A program made the position numbers and the translations under genes. The notes under the pieces were generated by a model. The model was not told the origin of the DNA. It made no database searches and saw only the letters and a list, made by a program, of their open reading frames with translations. From Alphaproteobacteria bacterium (GTDB lineage Bacteria > Pseudomonadota > Alphaproteobacteria > MPNO01 > UBA830), in the NCBI GenBank assembly GCA_022822405.1, contig JAJEBT010000171.1, forward strand, positions 1-64,000: a stretch of DNA of 64,000 nt, read 5' to 3'. Positions 49,738 through 59,272 of this stretch are shown here, in pieces; positions within the stretch are counted from its first letter, which is position 1; each line of letters begins with the position of its first letter.

Positions 49738-52083
49738 ATGCCCGACGACTCCGCCCATCACGCAATGAAATTCGGCATCGGCCAGCCGGTGCTGCGCACC
49801 GAGGATCCCAGCCTCCTTACCGGACACGGATCCTTTACCGACGACTGCAGCGTCGACGGCCAGGCTTACGCCTTTATCCTCCGCTCGCCGGTTGCGCACG
49901 GAGACATCGTTTCGATCGACGTTTCGGCCGCCCTCGCCGCGCCCGGTGTAGTCGGCGTCTTTACCGGCGCCGATCTTCGGCGCGACGGGATCAAGGACAT
50001 ACCCTGCCCCGTTGCCGTGAAGAGCCGGGACGGCTCCGACGCCGTGGTGCCGCCCTATCCGGCGCTGGCCGCAAAACAGGTCAAATATGTCGGCGACCCG
50101 CTCGCGATCGTAGTGGCCGAGACTCTTGCCCAGGCGAGGAACGCCGCCGAATTGATCAATCCCGAGATTGCGCCCCTGCCCGCGATCAGCGATCCGGTCG
50201 CCGCGTCCGGCGACGGTGCGCCCGTGGTGTGGGACAACGCCCCCGGAAACGTGTGCCTCGACTTTCATATCGGCGACGAGGCGACGGTCGAGAGGGCCTT
50301 TGCCGAAGCAGCGCATGTCACGCGCCTTGAGCTCACGAACACCAGGATCGTCGTCAATGCCATGGAGCCCCGCTCCGTCCTTGCCGAACATGACGGAAAT
50401 CGCTTCACGCTGACCGTCGGCACCCAGGGCGTGACCGGATACCGCAACGGGATGGCCAACATCTTCGGGGTGGATCCCGCAGACATGCGCGTGATATCCC
50501 GGGAGGTGGGCGGCTCCTTCGGCATGAAGGGCAGCGCCTACGCCGAATCGATTGCCTGCCTCTATGCCGCCCGCAAGCTCGGCCGCCCCGTCAAGTGGAC
50601 CGCTGACCGCTCGGAGAGCTTCCTTGCGGACCACCACGGCCGTGCCAGCACGCTGGCTCTCGAACTCGCACTTGACGCAGACACCAACTTTCTCGCGCTC
50701 AGGGTCGCCGGGGTTGGCGACATGGGAGCCTATCTGACCGCTATGGGTCCATGGCCGCCAACCATGGTGACAGGCCGCAACATCATCAGCGTCTACAAGA
50801 CCCCGGCGATCTCGTACAACGTGAAGTGCATCTTCACCAATACCGTGCCAACCGGCCCCTATCGCGGTGCCGGACGGCCGGAGAGCAAGTTCTTTCTCGA
50901 ACGTCTGATCGACAAGGCCGCGGAAGAAACAGGCGTTGACCGGGTCGAGATCCGTCGGCGCAACATGGTCTCGCCCGACCAGATGCCGTACGCCACGCCG
51001 GTAGACCTGACCTACGACTCAGGAGAGTTCGAGGCCATCATGGACAAGGCCCTCGAGCACGCCGATTACACCGGATACCCGGGGCGCAAGCGTGAATCCG
51101 AGGCGAAGGGGATGATCCGCGGAATCGGAATAGCACCCTATCTGGAGACCACCGCCCCGCCGGGCTCGGAATTGGCCGATATCCGCTTCGAGGATGACGG
51201 AACCGTGACTCTCGTTACCGGCACCAAGGACTTTGGCATGGGCCATGCGACGCCGTTCAAGCAGGTGATCGCCTCGCGCCTCGGCATCCCCTTCGACCGC
51301 ATCCGCCTGGTCCAGTACGACTCCGATGAAATGAGCGCCGGCGCCGGGGGATCCGGAGGATCACGCTCGATGATTGCCGCCGGAGGCGCAATCGTCGAAT
51401 GCGGCGAGGCCATCATCGACAACGGGCGCAGGCTGGCCGCCCATGTGCTTGAAGCCGCGGTCGAGGACATCGCCTTTGCCGACGGCATGTTCACCGTGGC
51501 AGGAACCGATCGCCGCATCGACATAATGGAGCTTGCCCGAAAGGCGCCGGAAGCCTCGGCGCAGGCGGGTGATCTTCCCGATTCGCTCTCAGCGAAGGTC
51601 AATCACACGACCAGCCCGTCGAGCTTTCCGAACGGCTGTCACGTCGTCGAGATAGAAATAGACCCTGACACGGGCCAGGTCAGGATCGACCGCTACACGG
51701 TGGTCGATGATTTCGGTGTGGTCGTGAACCCGCTCATCGTCGAGGGTCAGGTTCATGGCGGAATCATGCAGGGCGTCGGCCAGGTTCTCGGCGAGACCGC
51801 GGTCTATCAGGAGGACGGGCAGCTGCTGTCGGGCACCTACATGGATTATGCCATGCCGCGAGCCGACGATCTGTCACATGTCGATTTCTCCACCCACGCT
51901 GTCCCCTGTACGACCAATCCCCTGGGGGTCAAGGGCTGCGGCGAAGCCGGAAACGGTGGCTCCTACCCCGCGGTCTACAATGCCATCATGGACGCGCTCG
52001 ACGGCAACGGCGGCCGCGAACTTGGCATCCCTGCAACACCGGACCGGGTCTGGCAGGCGATACGGGGAACGGCCGGCGCCTGA
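49738..52083 (+). CDS. Xanthine dehydrogenase family Mo-binding subunit (orphan large subunit)
   Basis: GQPVLRTEDPSLLTGHGSFTDD, VPTGPYRGAGRPESKFFLERLIDKAAEETG, GAGGSGGSRSM, GVKGCGEAGNGGSYPAVYNAI. Confidence 0.92.
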   Translation: MPDDSAHHAMKFGIGQPVLRTEDPSLLTGHGSFTDDCSVDGQAYAFILRSPVAHGDIVSIDVSAALAAPGVVGVFTGADLRRDGIKDIPCPVAVKSRDGSDAVVPPYPALAAKQVKYVGDPLAIVVAETLAQARNAAELINPEIAPLPAISDPVAASGDGAPVVWDNAPGNVCLDFHIGDEATVERAFAEAAHVTRLELTNTRIVVNAMEPRSVLAEHDGNRFTLTVGTQGVTGYRNGMANIFGVDPADMRVISREVGGSFGMKGSAYAESIACLYAARKLGRPVKWTADRSESFLADHHGRASTLALELALDADTNFLALRVAGVGDMGAYLTAMGPWPPTMVTGRNIISVYKTPAISYNVKCIFTNTVPTGPYRGAGRPESKFFLERLIDKAAEETGVDRVEIRRRNMVSPDQMPYATPVDLTYDSGEFEAIMDKALEHADYTGYPGRKRESEAKGMIRGIGIAPYLETTAPPGSELADIRFEDDGTVTLVTGTKDFGMGHATPFKQVIASRLGIPFDRIRLVQYDSDEMSAGAGGSGGSRSMIAAGGAIVECGEAIIDNGRRLAAHVLEAAVEDIAFADGMFTVAGTDRRIDIMELARKAPEASAQAGDLPDSLSAKVNHTTSPSSFPNGCHVVEIEIDPDTGQVRIDRYTVVDDFGVVVNPLIVEGQVHGGIMQGVGQVLGETAVYQEDGQLLSGTYMDYAMPRADDLSHVDFSTHAVPCTTNPLGVKGCGEAGNGGSYPAVYNAIMDALDGNGGRELGIPATPDRVWQAIRGTAGA

Positions 52084-52103
52084 GCGCGGGCGCCCCGGCT
52101 GCT

Positions 52104-52733
52104 TCAGCGCAGCCCGTCCTTGCCGACGACGTCTCCATCCTCGAGCCCGCCCGAGCGCGAATATATCCGCGGGCCGGTCGACATCGACTGTATCCAGACA
52201 ATCTCGTTGGCGCGCGGCGCATCGTTGATGCTGCACACCACCGTGTCGAAATGCGACCGGACATACGCCGCGTTGGCATGAGCAATGGGGACGTCGATCG
52301 CGCAACCCGGTCCGCCGACCTTCTTCGTCGAGGGCACGATTGCAGCCGATTTTTCCATGAGCTGCCGCATTCCGTAGCCGCCAGGTTCGTGCCACAACGC
52401 CGCGTGCTCAAGCTCGCCATTCTCGCCAACGACCGCCGCCTTGCCGTAGGCAGTGATACTGTCCGGGCCGCCGAGGACAGCCATCAGCTTCTTCGCCATC
52501 TCGATTCCCATCGGCTTTAGCTGGTCCATGAGGGGAAGGATGTCCTCCACATAACGCCCGGCATAGGGATTGTGGGTTACAGCCGCGATGTAGCCCTTGA
52601 ATTGCGGTGTTTCGGCCACCGGTCCAAACTCGTGCAGAACCTCCTCGACATGCATGACGAACTTGCGGACCTTGACGAGGTCGCCAAAGTCTCCTGGCTG
52701 CGCGGCTACCTCCGCGATTCTGGCATCATCCAT
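52104..52733 (-). CDS. Amino acid synthesis family protein (PF06684/DUF1185), paralogue 2
   Basis: AAVTHNPYAGRYVEDILPLMDQLKPMGIEMAKKL, AYGKAAVVGENGELEHAALWHEPGGYGMRQLMEKSAAIVPSTKKVGGPGCAIDVPIAHANAAYVRSHFD. Confidence 0.85.
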   Translation of the reverse strand: MDDARIAEVAAQPGDFGDLVKVRKFVMHVEEVLHEFGPVAETPQFKGYIAAVTHNPYAGRYVEDILPLMDQLKPMGIEMAKKLMAVLGGPDSITAYGKAAVVGENGELEHAALWHEPGGYGMRQLMEKSAAIVPSTKKVGGPGCAIDVPIAHANAAYVRSHFDTVVCSINDAPRANEIVWIQSMSTGPRIYSRSGGLEDGDVVGKDGLR

Positions 52734-53027
52734 GCTCCGCTCCCTCGTTGACGCCCCGGAAAATTCCGGCTGGACGCGGGACCATATCAGAGTCTTCGCC
52801 ATGAGTCGTGCGCGGCCCCTCCCGCGGGATCCGGTGTTCGACAGCGCCGCAAGACGGAGTTGCGGAGGCGCCTGACACGACCAGTCGGCGAACCGCCGGC
52901 AGGCTTCGTACCCTGCTCGACCGACCCGGCAGGTCGCTGGGCAAATGCGGGCTTTCTGCCTTCATGCGCTCACGGCGCTATACTTGCCGCATTCCGAGCA
53001 GAATGGCGGTACAGGAAGGCACGAATC

Positions 53028-54074
53028 ATGGCGGAATGGGCATACCGGGAGTGCGAACATGTGTGTCGCGATTTCGTGTTCGCGAACGGCCAGACGCTCG
53101 ACTCGCTTCGCCTCCGCTATCTGACGATGGGAACCGAGAGGAAGGATGTCTCGGGCAGGAGCGCCAACGCGGTGCTTCTCCTCCACAACACCACCGGCTC
53201 GGCCAGAACCTGGCTCGAACCCGGCCTCGCCGACCGGCTGTTCGGTGCCGGACAGGTGCTCGATGTGTCGAGATACTTCGTGATCATCCCTGACATGCTG
53301 GGTTTCGGCGGATCGAGCAAGCCCAGCGACGGCCTGCGTTCCGATTTCCCGAACTATCGCTATGACGACCTGGTCGCCTCTACACACCAGCTGCTCACGG
53401 AGGGCCTCGGCGTAACCCGCCTGACACTTGTCCTCGGCCTGTCCATGGGTGGCATGCTCACCTGGATGTTCGGGGCGAGGTTCCCGGATCTCGTCGAGAT
53501 GCTGGTCCCCGTCGCGAGCCAGCCCGGCCCCATGAGCGGCCGCAACTGGATCCAGCGCCGCATATCGATCGAGGCCATCCGGAACGACCCCGAATGGAAC
53601 GGCGGACACTACGTGACCAACCCGTCGCGCTATGTCCGTACCGCACCGTTCAGCGCCCTGATGACGCAGAGCGTCGTGCGGCTCCAGGAGATCGCGCCGA
53701 CGCGCGAAGCTGCCGACCGCCACTACGAGGCGCTTGTCGAACGGGCGCGCCGGGGAGACGCCAACGATCGCCTCTACCAGATCGAAGCCTCCATGGACTA
53801 CGACCCGTCCGGCGATCTCGACAGGATCAGGGCGCGACTCCTTGCGATCAATTTCGAGGATGACGAGCTGAATCCGCCGGAACTTGGCGTCGTCGAGCCC
53901 GCGATCGCCAGGATTCCCGGCGCGCGGCAGATCCTGGTGCCCGCAAGCGAGCGGACGTTCGGCCACTACTCCACCCTCCACGCCGAACTCTGGGCGCCCC
54001 ACCTGCGCCAGTTCATGGAAGAGGATGATGCGCCCTCCGCAAGCTGGCGGGGCGTCGACCGCTCAAGCGGTTGA
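53028..54074 (+). CDS. Alpha/beta hydrolase of the homoserine O-acetyltransferase (MetX)-like family
   Basis: LLHNTTGSARTWLEP, LVLGLSMGGMLTWMFGARFPDLVEMLVPVASQP, TFGHYSTLHAELW. Confidence 0.82.
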   Translation: MAEWAYRECEHVCRDFVFANGQTLDSLRLRYLTMGTERKDVSGRSANAVLLLHNTTGSARTWLEPGLADRLFGAGQVLDVSRYFVIIPDMLGFGGSSKPSDGLRSDFPNYRYDDLVASTHQLLTEGLGVTRLTLVLGLSMGGMLTWMFGARFPDLVEMLVPVASQPGPMSGRNWIQRRISIEAIRNDPEWNGGHYVTNPSRYVRTAPFSALMTQSVVRLQEIAPTREAADRHYEALVERARRGDANDRLYQIEASMDYDPSGDLDRIRARLLAINFEDDELNPPELGVVEPAIARIPGARQILVPASERTFGHYSTLHAELWAPHLRQFMEEDDAPSASWRGVDRSSG

Positions 54075-54088
54075 CGACCCGGCGCGTG

Positions 54089-54964
54089 TCACGGCGCGCT
54101 TGCCCCGCCTCCGGACAGCAACTTCGGAGGCGCAGCTCCGGCCACCCGGACCTCGCCGCCGAGCTTCAGCACGGCGCCAAGAACAAGGCCCCGTGCCACC
54201 ATGTCTGCCGCCCGGGCCCGACCGGCCTCGAGGGCCCCGCCCACTGCCGCCGGATCGAGTTCGCCGACGGCCGCGGTGACGAGGCGTTCGCCGAGATCCG
54301 TATCGGGATCCAGCGACGAGGCCGGCACCCGAGAGACCGCAGGATGATCGACATTGACGGCGTTGGCGACAAGCGTGGCCGCGACATCGGCTGCAGCGGC
54401 ACTGTCCGCAAGGACGGTCACTGCATCCGCTATTCCGAGGGAGTGGCTGCGTCCGCGCCAGCCACTTGTCGCCACGCCTCCAATGCCGAAATCGGCATGA
54501 ATTTCGGCAGCGCCCTCGATCGCGGGGCGTTCGACATTGTCAACGATGCCAAGACGCAGGCTTTCCCCGGGCTCCAGGTGCAAGGCTATATCACCGGAAT
54601 TGTTGACATAGGCCCTGGAGATACGGCGGCCCGCCACCAGCGCCTCCTTGATCTCGTCGGCTACCGCCCCGGCAACCGCCGCCATCGGCGTGACGAATCC
54701 CTGCCGGTGCGGCCGGACGGCGTCCACCATGCGGGCCGCCACCCGACCCGCCGGAGTCCAGCCGTCAGCAGGAACCTCCTGGCGGAGCCGTGGCAGCTCC
54801 CGGACGAGTTCTTCCAGCACTGTTGCAAACCGGTCCCGCGCCTGCCCGTATGCGCGGCGAACCTCACCGGGCGTGGCGAAAACCTCGATCACCAGATCAA
54901 TGGGGCCGTGCTGCAGATGCAGTCGGCGCCCGTCGCCGAGCAGCCGCGCCTGGGGACCTGTCAC
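54089..54964 (-). CDS. UPF0280 family protein (ApbE-related)
   Basis: GTG start gives VTGPQARLLGDGRRLHLQHGPIDLVIEVFATPGEVRRAY...; AYVNNSGDIALHLEPGESLRLGIVDN. True start uncertain. Confidence 0.78.
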   Translation of the reverse strand: MTGPQARLLGDGRRLHLQHGPIDLVIEVFATPGEVRRAYGQARDRFATVLEELVRELPRLRQEVPADGWTPAGRVAARMVDAVRPHRQGFVTPMAAVAGAVADEIKEALVAGRRISRAYVNNSGDIALHLEPGESLRLGIVDNVERPAIEGAAEIHADFGIGGVATSGWRGRSHSLGIADAVTVLADSAAAADVAATLVANAVNVDHPAVSRVPASSLDPDTDLGERLVTAAVGELDPAAVGGALEAGRARAADMVARGLVLGAVLKLGGEVRVAGAAPPKLLSGGGASAP

Positions 54965-55022
54965 CGCCCGGATCCGATTGACCGCCGCATGGCTGCCAGC
55001 GCCGCGGCAGCCGACGCCTTCG

Positions 55023-56525
55023 CTAGAGGTTGTCCGGCATCGGTTGTTTCTGCAGCGGCCACGGGTTCTGCCCGGCCCACGGAATCGGGCGCACGCCATG
55101 GGGGCTTCCCGACGAGAGCGCCTCGTCGAGGGGCCGGATATGCTCCGTGTAGCCGCCGAGCGCGACATATTCCTCGCGCGGCATGGTGAATTCGATCGGC
55201 GCGACCAGCGCCGGGGTCGGCACATAGCCAAACGAATTGGCCGGGGTGCGCGTGACATCGACCATCACGGTGATGCCGCCGCCCGGCCAGACATAGGCCG
55301 GAGCGCCGCCGCAGGTTACGCGCGTGCGCAACTCCCGCACCGATCGTGTCAGCCGCACCGGGTTCACGGTAACGCCGGCGCGGAGCGAACCTCCGGCACC
55401 GCCCATGAACAGCACGGTGCAGAGAGCCGGTTCGCAGTTCTCGCCGATCCGGTCGACGGAGACCCTCAACTCCTCCGGCATTTCCGCCGGCACCGGCTTC
55501 AGATCGTCATCGAGCAGGTAGTACGCATGATCCTCCCCGGTCGTACTGACCATGAGAAGGCGCAGCCCCGGCCAGGCCGTCTTCGGGTCGATCCGCTCGA
55601 TGATCGACAGCGGCTCGGTGATGTCGGTGCCGCCCCAGCCGCTTCCCGGCTCGGCCACCTGGAAATAACGCCCCGGCGTGGACCTGCGACCGACGACGCG
55701 GATGCCCGCCGCCGGCATGTCGAGGAATTTCCCCGACTGGTGTTCGGTGAGAACCCCCGTGATGTGATCGTCGACGACAATGACCTCGTCCACATGGCCG
55801 TGCCACTGGAGCGCGAAGATGCCTATGGTGGCGGATCCGCAGCCGACCCGCATGCGTTCCTCGCGGACGCTGTCGATGACCGGCGGCTGTCCGGCCTGGA
55901 CCGTCAGCGCCGCACCGTCGTCGATGGTCATGTCGACAGCCTCGCCGTTGCAGAGAGCGAGCATCGCCGCGCAGGTCACGTTGCCTTCCTTCTTGCTGCC
56001 ACCGGTCAGGTGGCGAACGCCACCGAGCGCCAGCATCTGGGATCCGTACTCGGCCGTCGTCACATGTCCGATCTGCTCGCCGTCGACGCGCACCGCGGCC
56101 GGTTCGGGACCGATATAGCGGTCGGTATCGATCTTCACCTTGATGCCGCAATAGCTGAAGATTCCCTCCGAGACCACCGTCACCATGTCGACGCCGCGGT
56201 GCTCCGAAGAGACGATGAAGGGCGCCGGCTTGTAGTCCGGATAGGTCGTCGTCGCCCCGATTCCGGTGACGAAAGATGGCCGCTCGAAGCTGAGTGTGCC
56301 ATCCCATTCACTGTCGGGCGGCAGGAACGGCACCAGATCTCCGTGGCCGTCGACCACCTGCTGGGTCACAACCAGCGGATCCATGCGCGTCAGCGCGCCC
56401 CCGACATTGCCGTAGCGGTTGCATGCGCCCGTCTTGCCATCACGAATCCGGCAGAGTACCGGACAGGCGTCGCAGGTGATGATAGGGGCCGCCGTCCCGG
56501 CCCCGTCAGGTGTCGCATCGCTCAC
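55023..56525 (-). CDS. 6-hydroxynicotinate reductase-like protein
   Basis: N-terminal cysteine cluster CDACPVLCRIRDGKTGAC (CX2CX3CX9C); VVSEGIFSYCGIKVKIDTDRYIGPE, HLTGGSKKEGNVTCAAMLALCNGEAVDM; overlaps Mo-hydroxylase by 4 bp; followed by UPF0280. Confidence 0.8.
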   Translation of the reverse strand: MSDATPDGAGTAAPIITCDACPVLCRIRDGKTGACNRYGNVGGALTRMDPLVVTQQVVDGHGDLVPFLPPDSEWDGTLSFERPSFVTGIGATTTYPDYKPAPFIVSSEHRGVDMVTVVSEGIFSYCGIKVKIDTDRYIGPEPAAVRVDGEQIGHVTTAEYGSQMLALGGVRHLTGGSKKEGNVTCAAMLALCNGEAVDMTIDDGAALTVQAGQPPVIDSVREERMRVGCGSATIGIFALQWHGHVDEVIVVDDHITGVLTEHQSGKFLDMPAAGIRVVGRRSTPGRYFQVAEPGSGWGGTDITEPLSIIERIDPKTAWPGLRLLMVSTTGEDHAYYLLDDDLKPVPAEMPEELRVSVDRIGENCEPALCTVLFMGGAGGSLRAGVTVNPVRLTRSVRELRTRVTCGGAPAYVWPGGGITVMVDVTRTPANSFGYVPTPALVAPIEFTMPREEYVALGGYTEHIRPLDEALSSGSPHGVRPIPWAGQNPWPLQKQPMPDNL

Positions 56526-59272
56526 TGTCTGTCTCCTCCGGCCGCGAGCAGCGCTGCGCGGACCCGGTCCGGCGTGGCCGGCGCCCTTTTCATGCGCACG
56601 CCCGTGGCATGGTAGATGGCGCCGAAGATCGCCGGCGCCGTCGGAATGAGCGCCGGTTCCCCGATGCCCTTGGCACCATAAGGTCCCGTCGGCTCGGGGT
56701 CCTCGATCAGGAAGACCTCGACCGGCGGCATGTCACCGAACGTGGGTATCAGGTAGTCGTGCAGGTTCTCGGTCCGGCCCGGAATGAACTCCTCCATGAG
56801 CGCGAGACCCAGACCCTGGGCGACGCCGCCGTGTATCTGGCCCTCTACCTGCGCCGGATTGATCGCTGCGCCCATGTCGTGCGCAGCCCAGATACGGCGC
56901 ACGTGGACGGTGCCGAGCTCGGTGTCGACCTCGACCTCCGCCGCCTGGGCGCCGAAGCCGTAGGTGGCATAGGGATTGCCCTGCCCCATTTCGTCGAGCG
57001 GTGTCGTCGGCGGATCGAAGGTTGCCTCGCCGAACAGGACGTTGCCGTGCGGCTTGTCCGCGGGCAGTGCGGCAAGATCGATCTCGCGCTCGGCGTCGCC
57101 ATCGCGCACCAGCAGCCGGCCATCGCCGAACTCGATGGCCGCGCCTTCCCCGACATTCGCGAGCCGCAGGATCTGCGACCGCAGGTCCATGCCGGCCAGC
57201 ATCGCCGCCTTGCCCGAGACATAGGCCTGGCGCGACGCGGAGCTCTTGCCTGCATCGGCCGTCAGATCGGTGTCGCCCCAGACCAGTTGGACCCTGTCCA
57301 TCGCGATGCCGAGGCCGTCGGCGGCCACCTGCACCATTGTTGTGTTGGTGCCCTGGCCGATGTCCTGGGCGCCCGAATAGAGCGTCACCGAACCGTCGGG
57401 CCCAAGCCCGACATGCATGGTCGACGGGTTGCTCATCGACGTGTTGCCGCATCCGTACCACATGCAGCCGACGCCGACGCCGCGCCGCGTCACGCCGTCG
57501 CTCTCGGCGTTGAAGGCGTCGGCCGCGGCGCGCGCCTTGCGCCACGGCGCCTGCAGCGCCTCCAGGCACTGGTCGAGGCCGGCGCTGTGCTTCAGCACCT
57601 GTCCGGTGCAGGTTTCCTGCCCCTTGCGTATGGCGTTGCGCAGACGGAAGTCCAGCGGATCCATGCCGATCCGCTCGGCCATTGTGTCCATCAGCGTCTC
57701 GTGGGCTATCGCCGCCTGCGGAATGCCGAAACCCCTGAAGGCCCCGGCCGGGGGCCCGTTGGTGAACACCGCCCGCGATCTCGCTTCCACATTGGGAACC
57801 AGATACGGGCCGGTGGCGTGGACCGGCACCCGGTCCTTGACGGTCATTCCCCAGGAAATGTAGGCGCCGGTGTCGAAATCGCCCTGCATCTCGTAGGCCA
57901 CGAGGTCGCCGTCACGGGTGCAGCCGTAACGTCCCGTGATCCGCGACGGGTGGCGCTTGGTCGTCGCCGCCATCGATTCGAGACGGTTCCACGTGCTGCG
58001 CACCGGGCGGTCGAGCAGCCAGGCGGCGAGGCCGATCGGAATCTGCACGCTAAGGTCGAGCTTGCCGCCGAACCCGCCGCCGCAGGCGCTCGGAATGATG
58101 CGCACGTCCTCGGGCGCAATGCCGAGAATGTTGGCCATCTCGTCACGATCCATGTAGGGCGACTGGGTGGTGACCGTCACTTCGAGGCGGTCGCCGACGC
58201 GACGCGCCCAACCTGCCTCAGGCTCGATATAGGCATGCTCCACGAAGCCGGTCTCGAAGCTGTCCTCGACGACGACATCGGCCTTCGCCATCGCCGCGGC
58301 GGCATCGCGCTTGCGGACATGGCCACGCGCATAGACGTTCCCGGGGTGGTGTTCATGGATCCGGTGGGCGCCGTCGCGGAGCGCACCGTCGATTCCGAAA
58401 ACGGGTTGCCGGACCTCGTAGGCGATCGGCACCTCCTCGTCGCGGATGCCGAAGACCGCCCCTTGGTCGCCGACGAGGGCGACCACGGCCTCGCCGATGA
58501 AGCGCACCTCATCGACGGCGAATGCCGGCTGGTCCTTGATGTGGGGATAGACTCCGAAGCCGTTGACGCCGGGGACATCGGCTGCCGTCAGTACCCGCAC
58601 CAGCCCCGGATGGGCGGAATGGAGCGGCCCGAAATCGCCCAGCGTGAAGGTCGCGCTGGCATGCGGCGAACGCACCACCCGGACCCACAGCGCATCGGGC
58701 GGCGCGGCATCCGCGCCGTAGAGCTCCGAGCCGTCGACCTTGCGGATACCATCGGTCTTGAGCGCCGGCGCCCCCATGGCCTCGCCGGGTCCCGGAACAA
58801 CGATCTCCAGCGCTTCCGGGCGCGCGGCATGGTGCACGGCATCGACGATCTTCTGATAGCCCGTGCAGCGGCACAATACGCCGCCCATGGCGTCGAGTAT
58901 CTCTTCGCGGCACGGTTCGGGATTGGCCCGGAACAGGCTCGCAGCCGCCATCAGCATTCCCGGCGTGCAGATGCCGCACTGGGCCGCGCCGTGGTGGTGG
59001 AACGCCTGCTGGAGCGCCGACAGCCGGCCGTCCCCGGCGCACAGGCCCTCCACGGTGGTGACCTCGCGCCCGGCGACCTGCGCCACCGGGGTCATGCAGG
59101 CGCAGACCTGCTCGCCGTCGACAAGCACCGTGCAGGCGCCGCAGTCGCCGGCATCGCAGCCGACCTTCGTGCCGGTAAGGCCGACGACGTCGCGCAGCAC
59201 GTTGGCCAGCCGGCTGACCGGCTCCACCGCAACCTCGGCGGGCCGGCCGTTCAGCGTGAACGAAACCGTCAT
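56522..59272 (-). CDS. Mo-hydroxylase with fused N-terminal 2Fe-2S domains (xanthine/nicotinate dehydrogenase family)
   Basis: GCDAGDCGACTVLVDGEQVCAC, AAQCGICTPGMLMAA, VLCRCTGYQKIVDAVHHA, then Mo domain ACGGGFGGKLDLSVQ, GPPAGAFRGFGIPQAAIAHE, GAQDIGQGTNTTMVQV, YGAKGIGEPALIPTAPAI. Confidence 0.94.
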   Translation of the reverse strand: MTVSFTLNGRPAEVAVEPVSRLANVLRDVVGLTGTKVGCDAGDCGACTVLVDGEQVCACMTPVAQVAGREVTTVEGLCAGDGRLSALQQAFHHHGAAQCGICTPGMLMAAASLFRANPEPCREEILDAMGGVLCRCTGYQKIVDAVHHAARPEALEIVVPGPGEAMGAPALKTDGIRKVDGSELYGADAAPPDALWVRVVRSPHASATFTLGDFGPLHSAHPGLVRVLTAADVPGVNGFGVYPHIKDQPAFAVDEVRFIGEAVVALVGDQGAVFGIRDEEVPIAYEVRQPVFGIDGALRDGAHRIHEHHPGNVYARGHVRKRDAAAAMAKADVVVEDSFETGFVEHAYIEPEAGWARRVGDRLEVTVTTQSPYMDRDEMANILGIAPEDVRIIPSACGGGFGGKLDLSVQIPIGLAAWLLDRPVRSTWNRLESMAATTKRHPSRITGRYGCTRDGDLVAYEMQGDFDTGAYISWGMTVKDRVPVHATGPYLVPNVEARSRAVFTNGPPAGAFRGFGIPQAAIAHETLMDTMAERIGMDPLDFRLRNAIRKGQETCTGQVLKHSAGLDQCLEALQAPWRKARAAADAFNAESDGVTRRGVGVGCMWYGCGNTSMSNPSTMHVGLGPDGSVTLYSGAQDIGQGTNTTMVQVAADGLGIAMDRVQLVWGDTDLTADAGKSSASRQAYVSGKAAMLAGMDLRSQILRLANVGEGAAIEFGDGRLLVRDGDAEREIDLAALPADKPHGNVLFGEATFDPPTTPLDEMGQGNPYATYGFGAQAAEVEVDTELGTVHVRRIWAAHDMGAAINPAQVEGQIHGGVAQGLGLALMEEFIPGRTENLHDYLIPTFGDMPPVEVFLIEDPEPTGPYGAKGIGEPALIPTAPAIFGAIYHATGVRMKRAPATPDRVRAALLAAGGDRQ

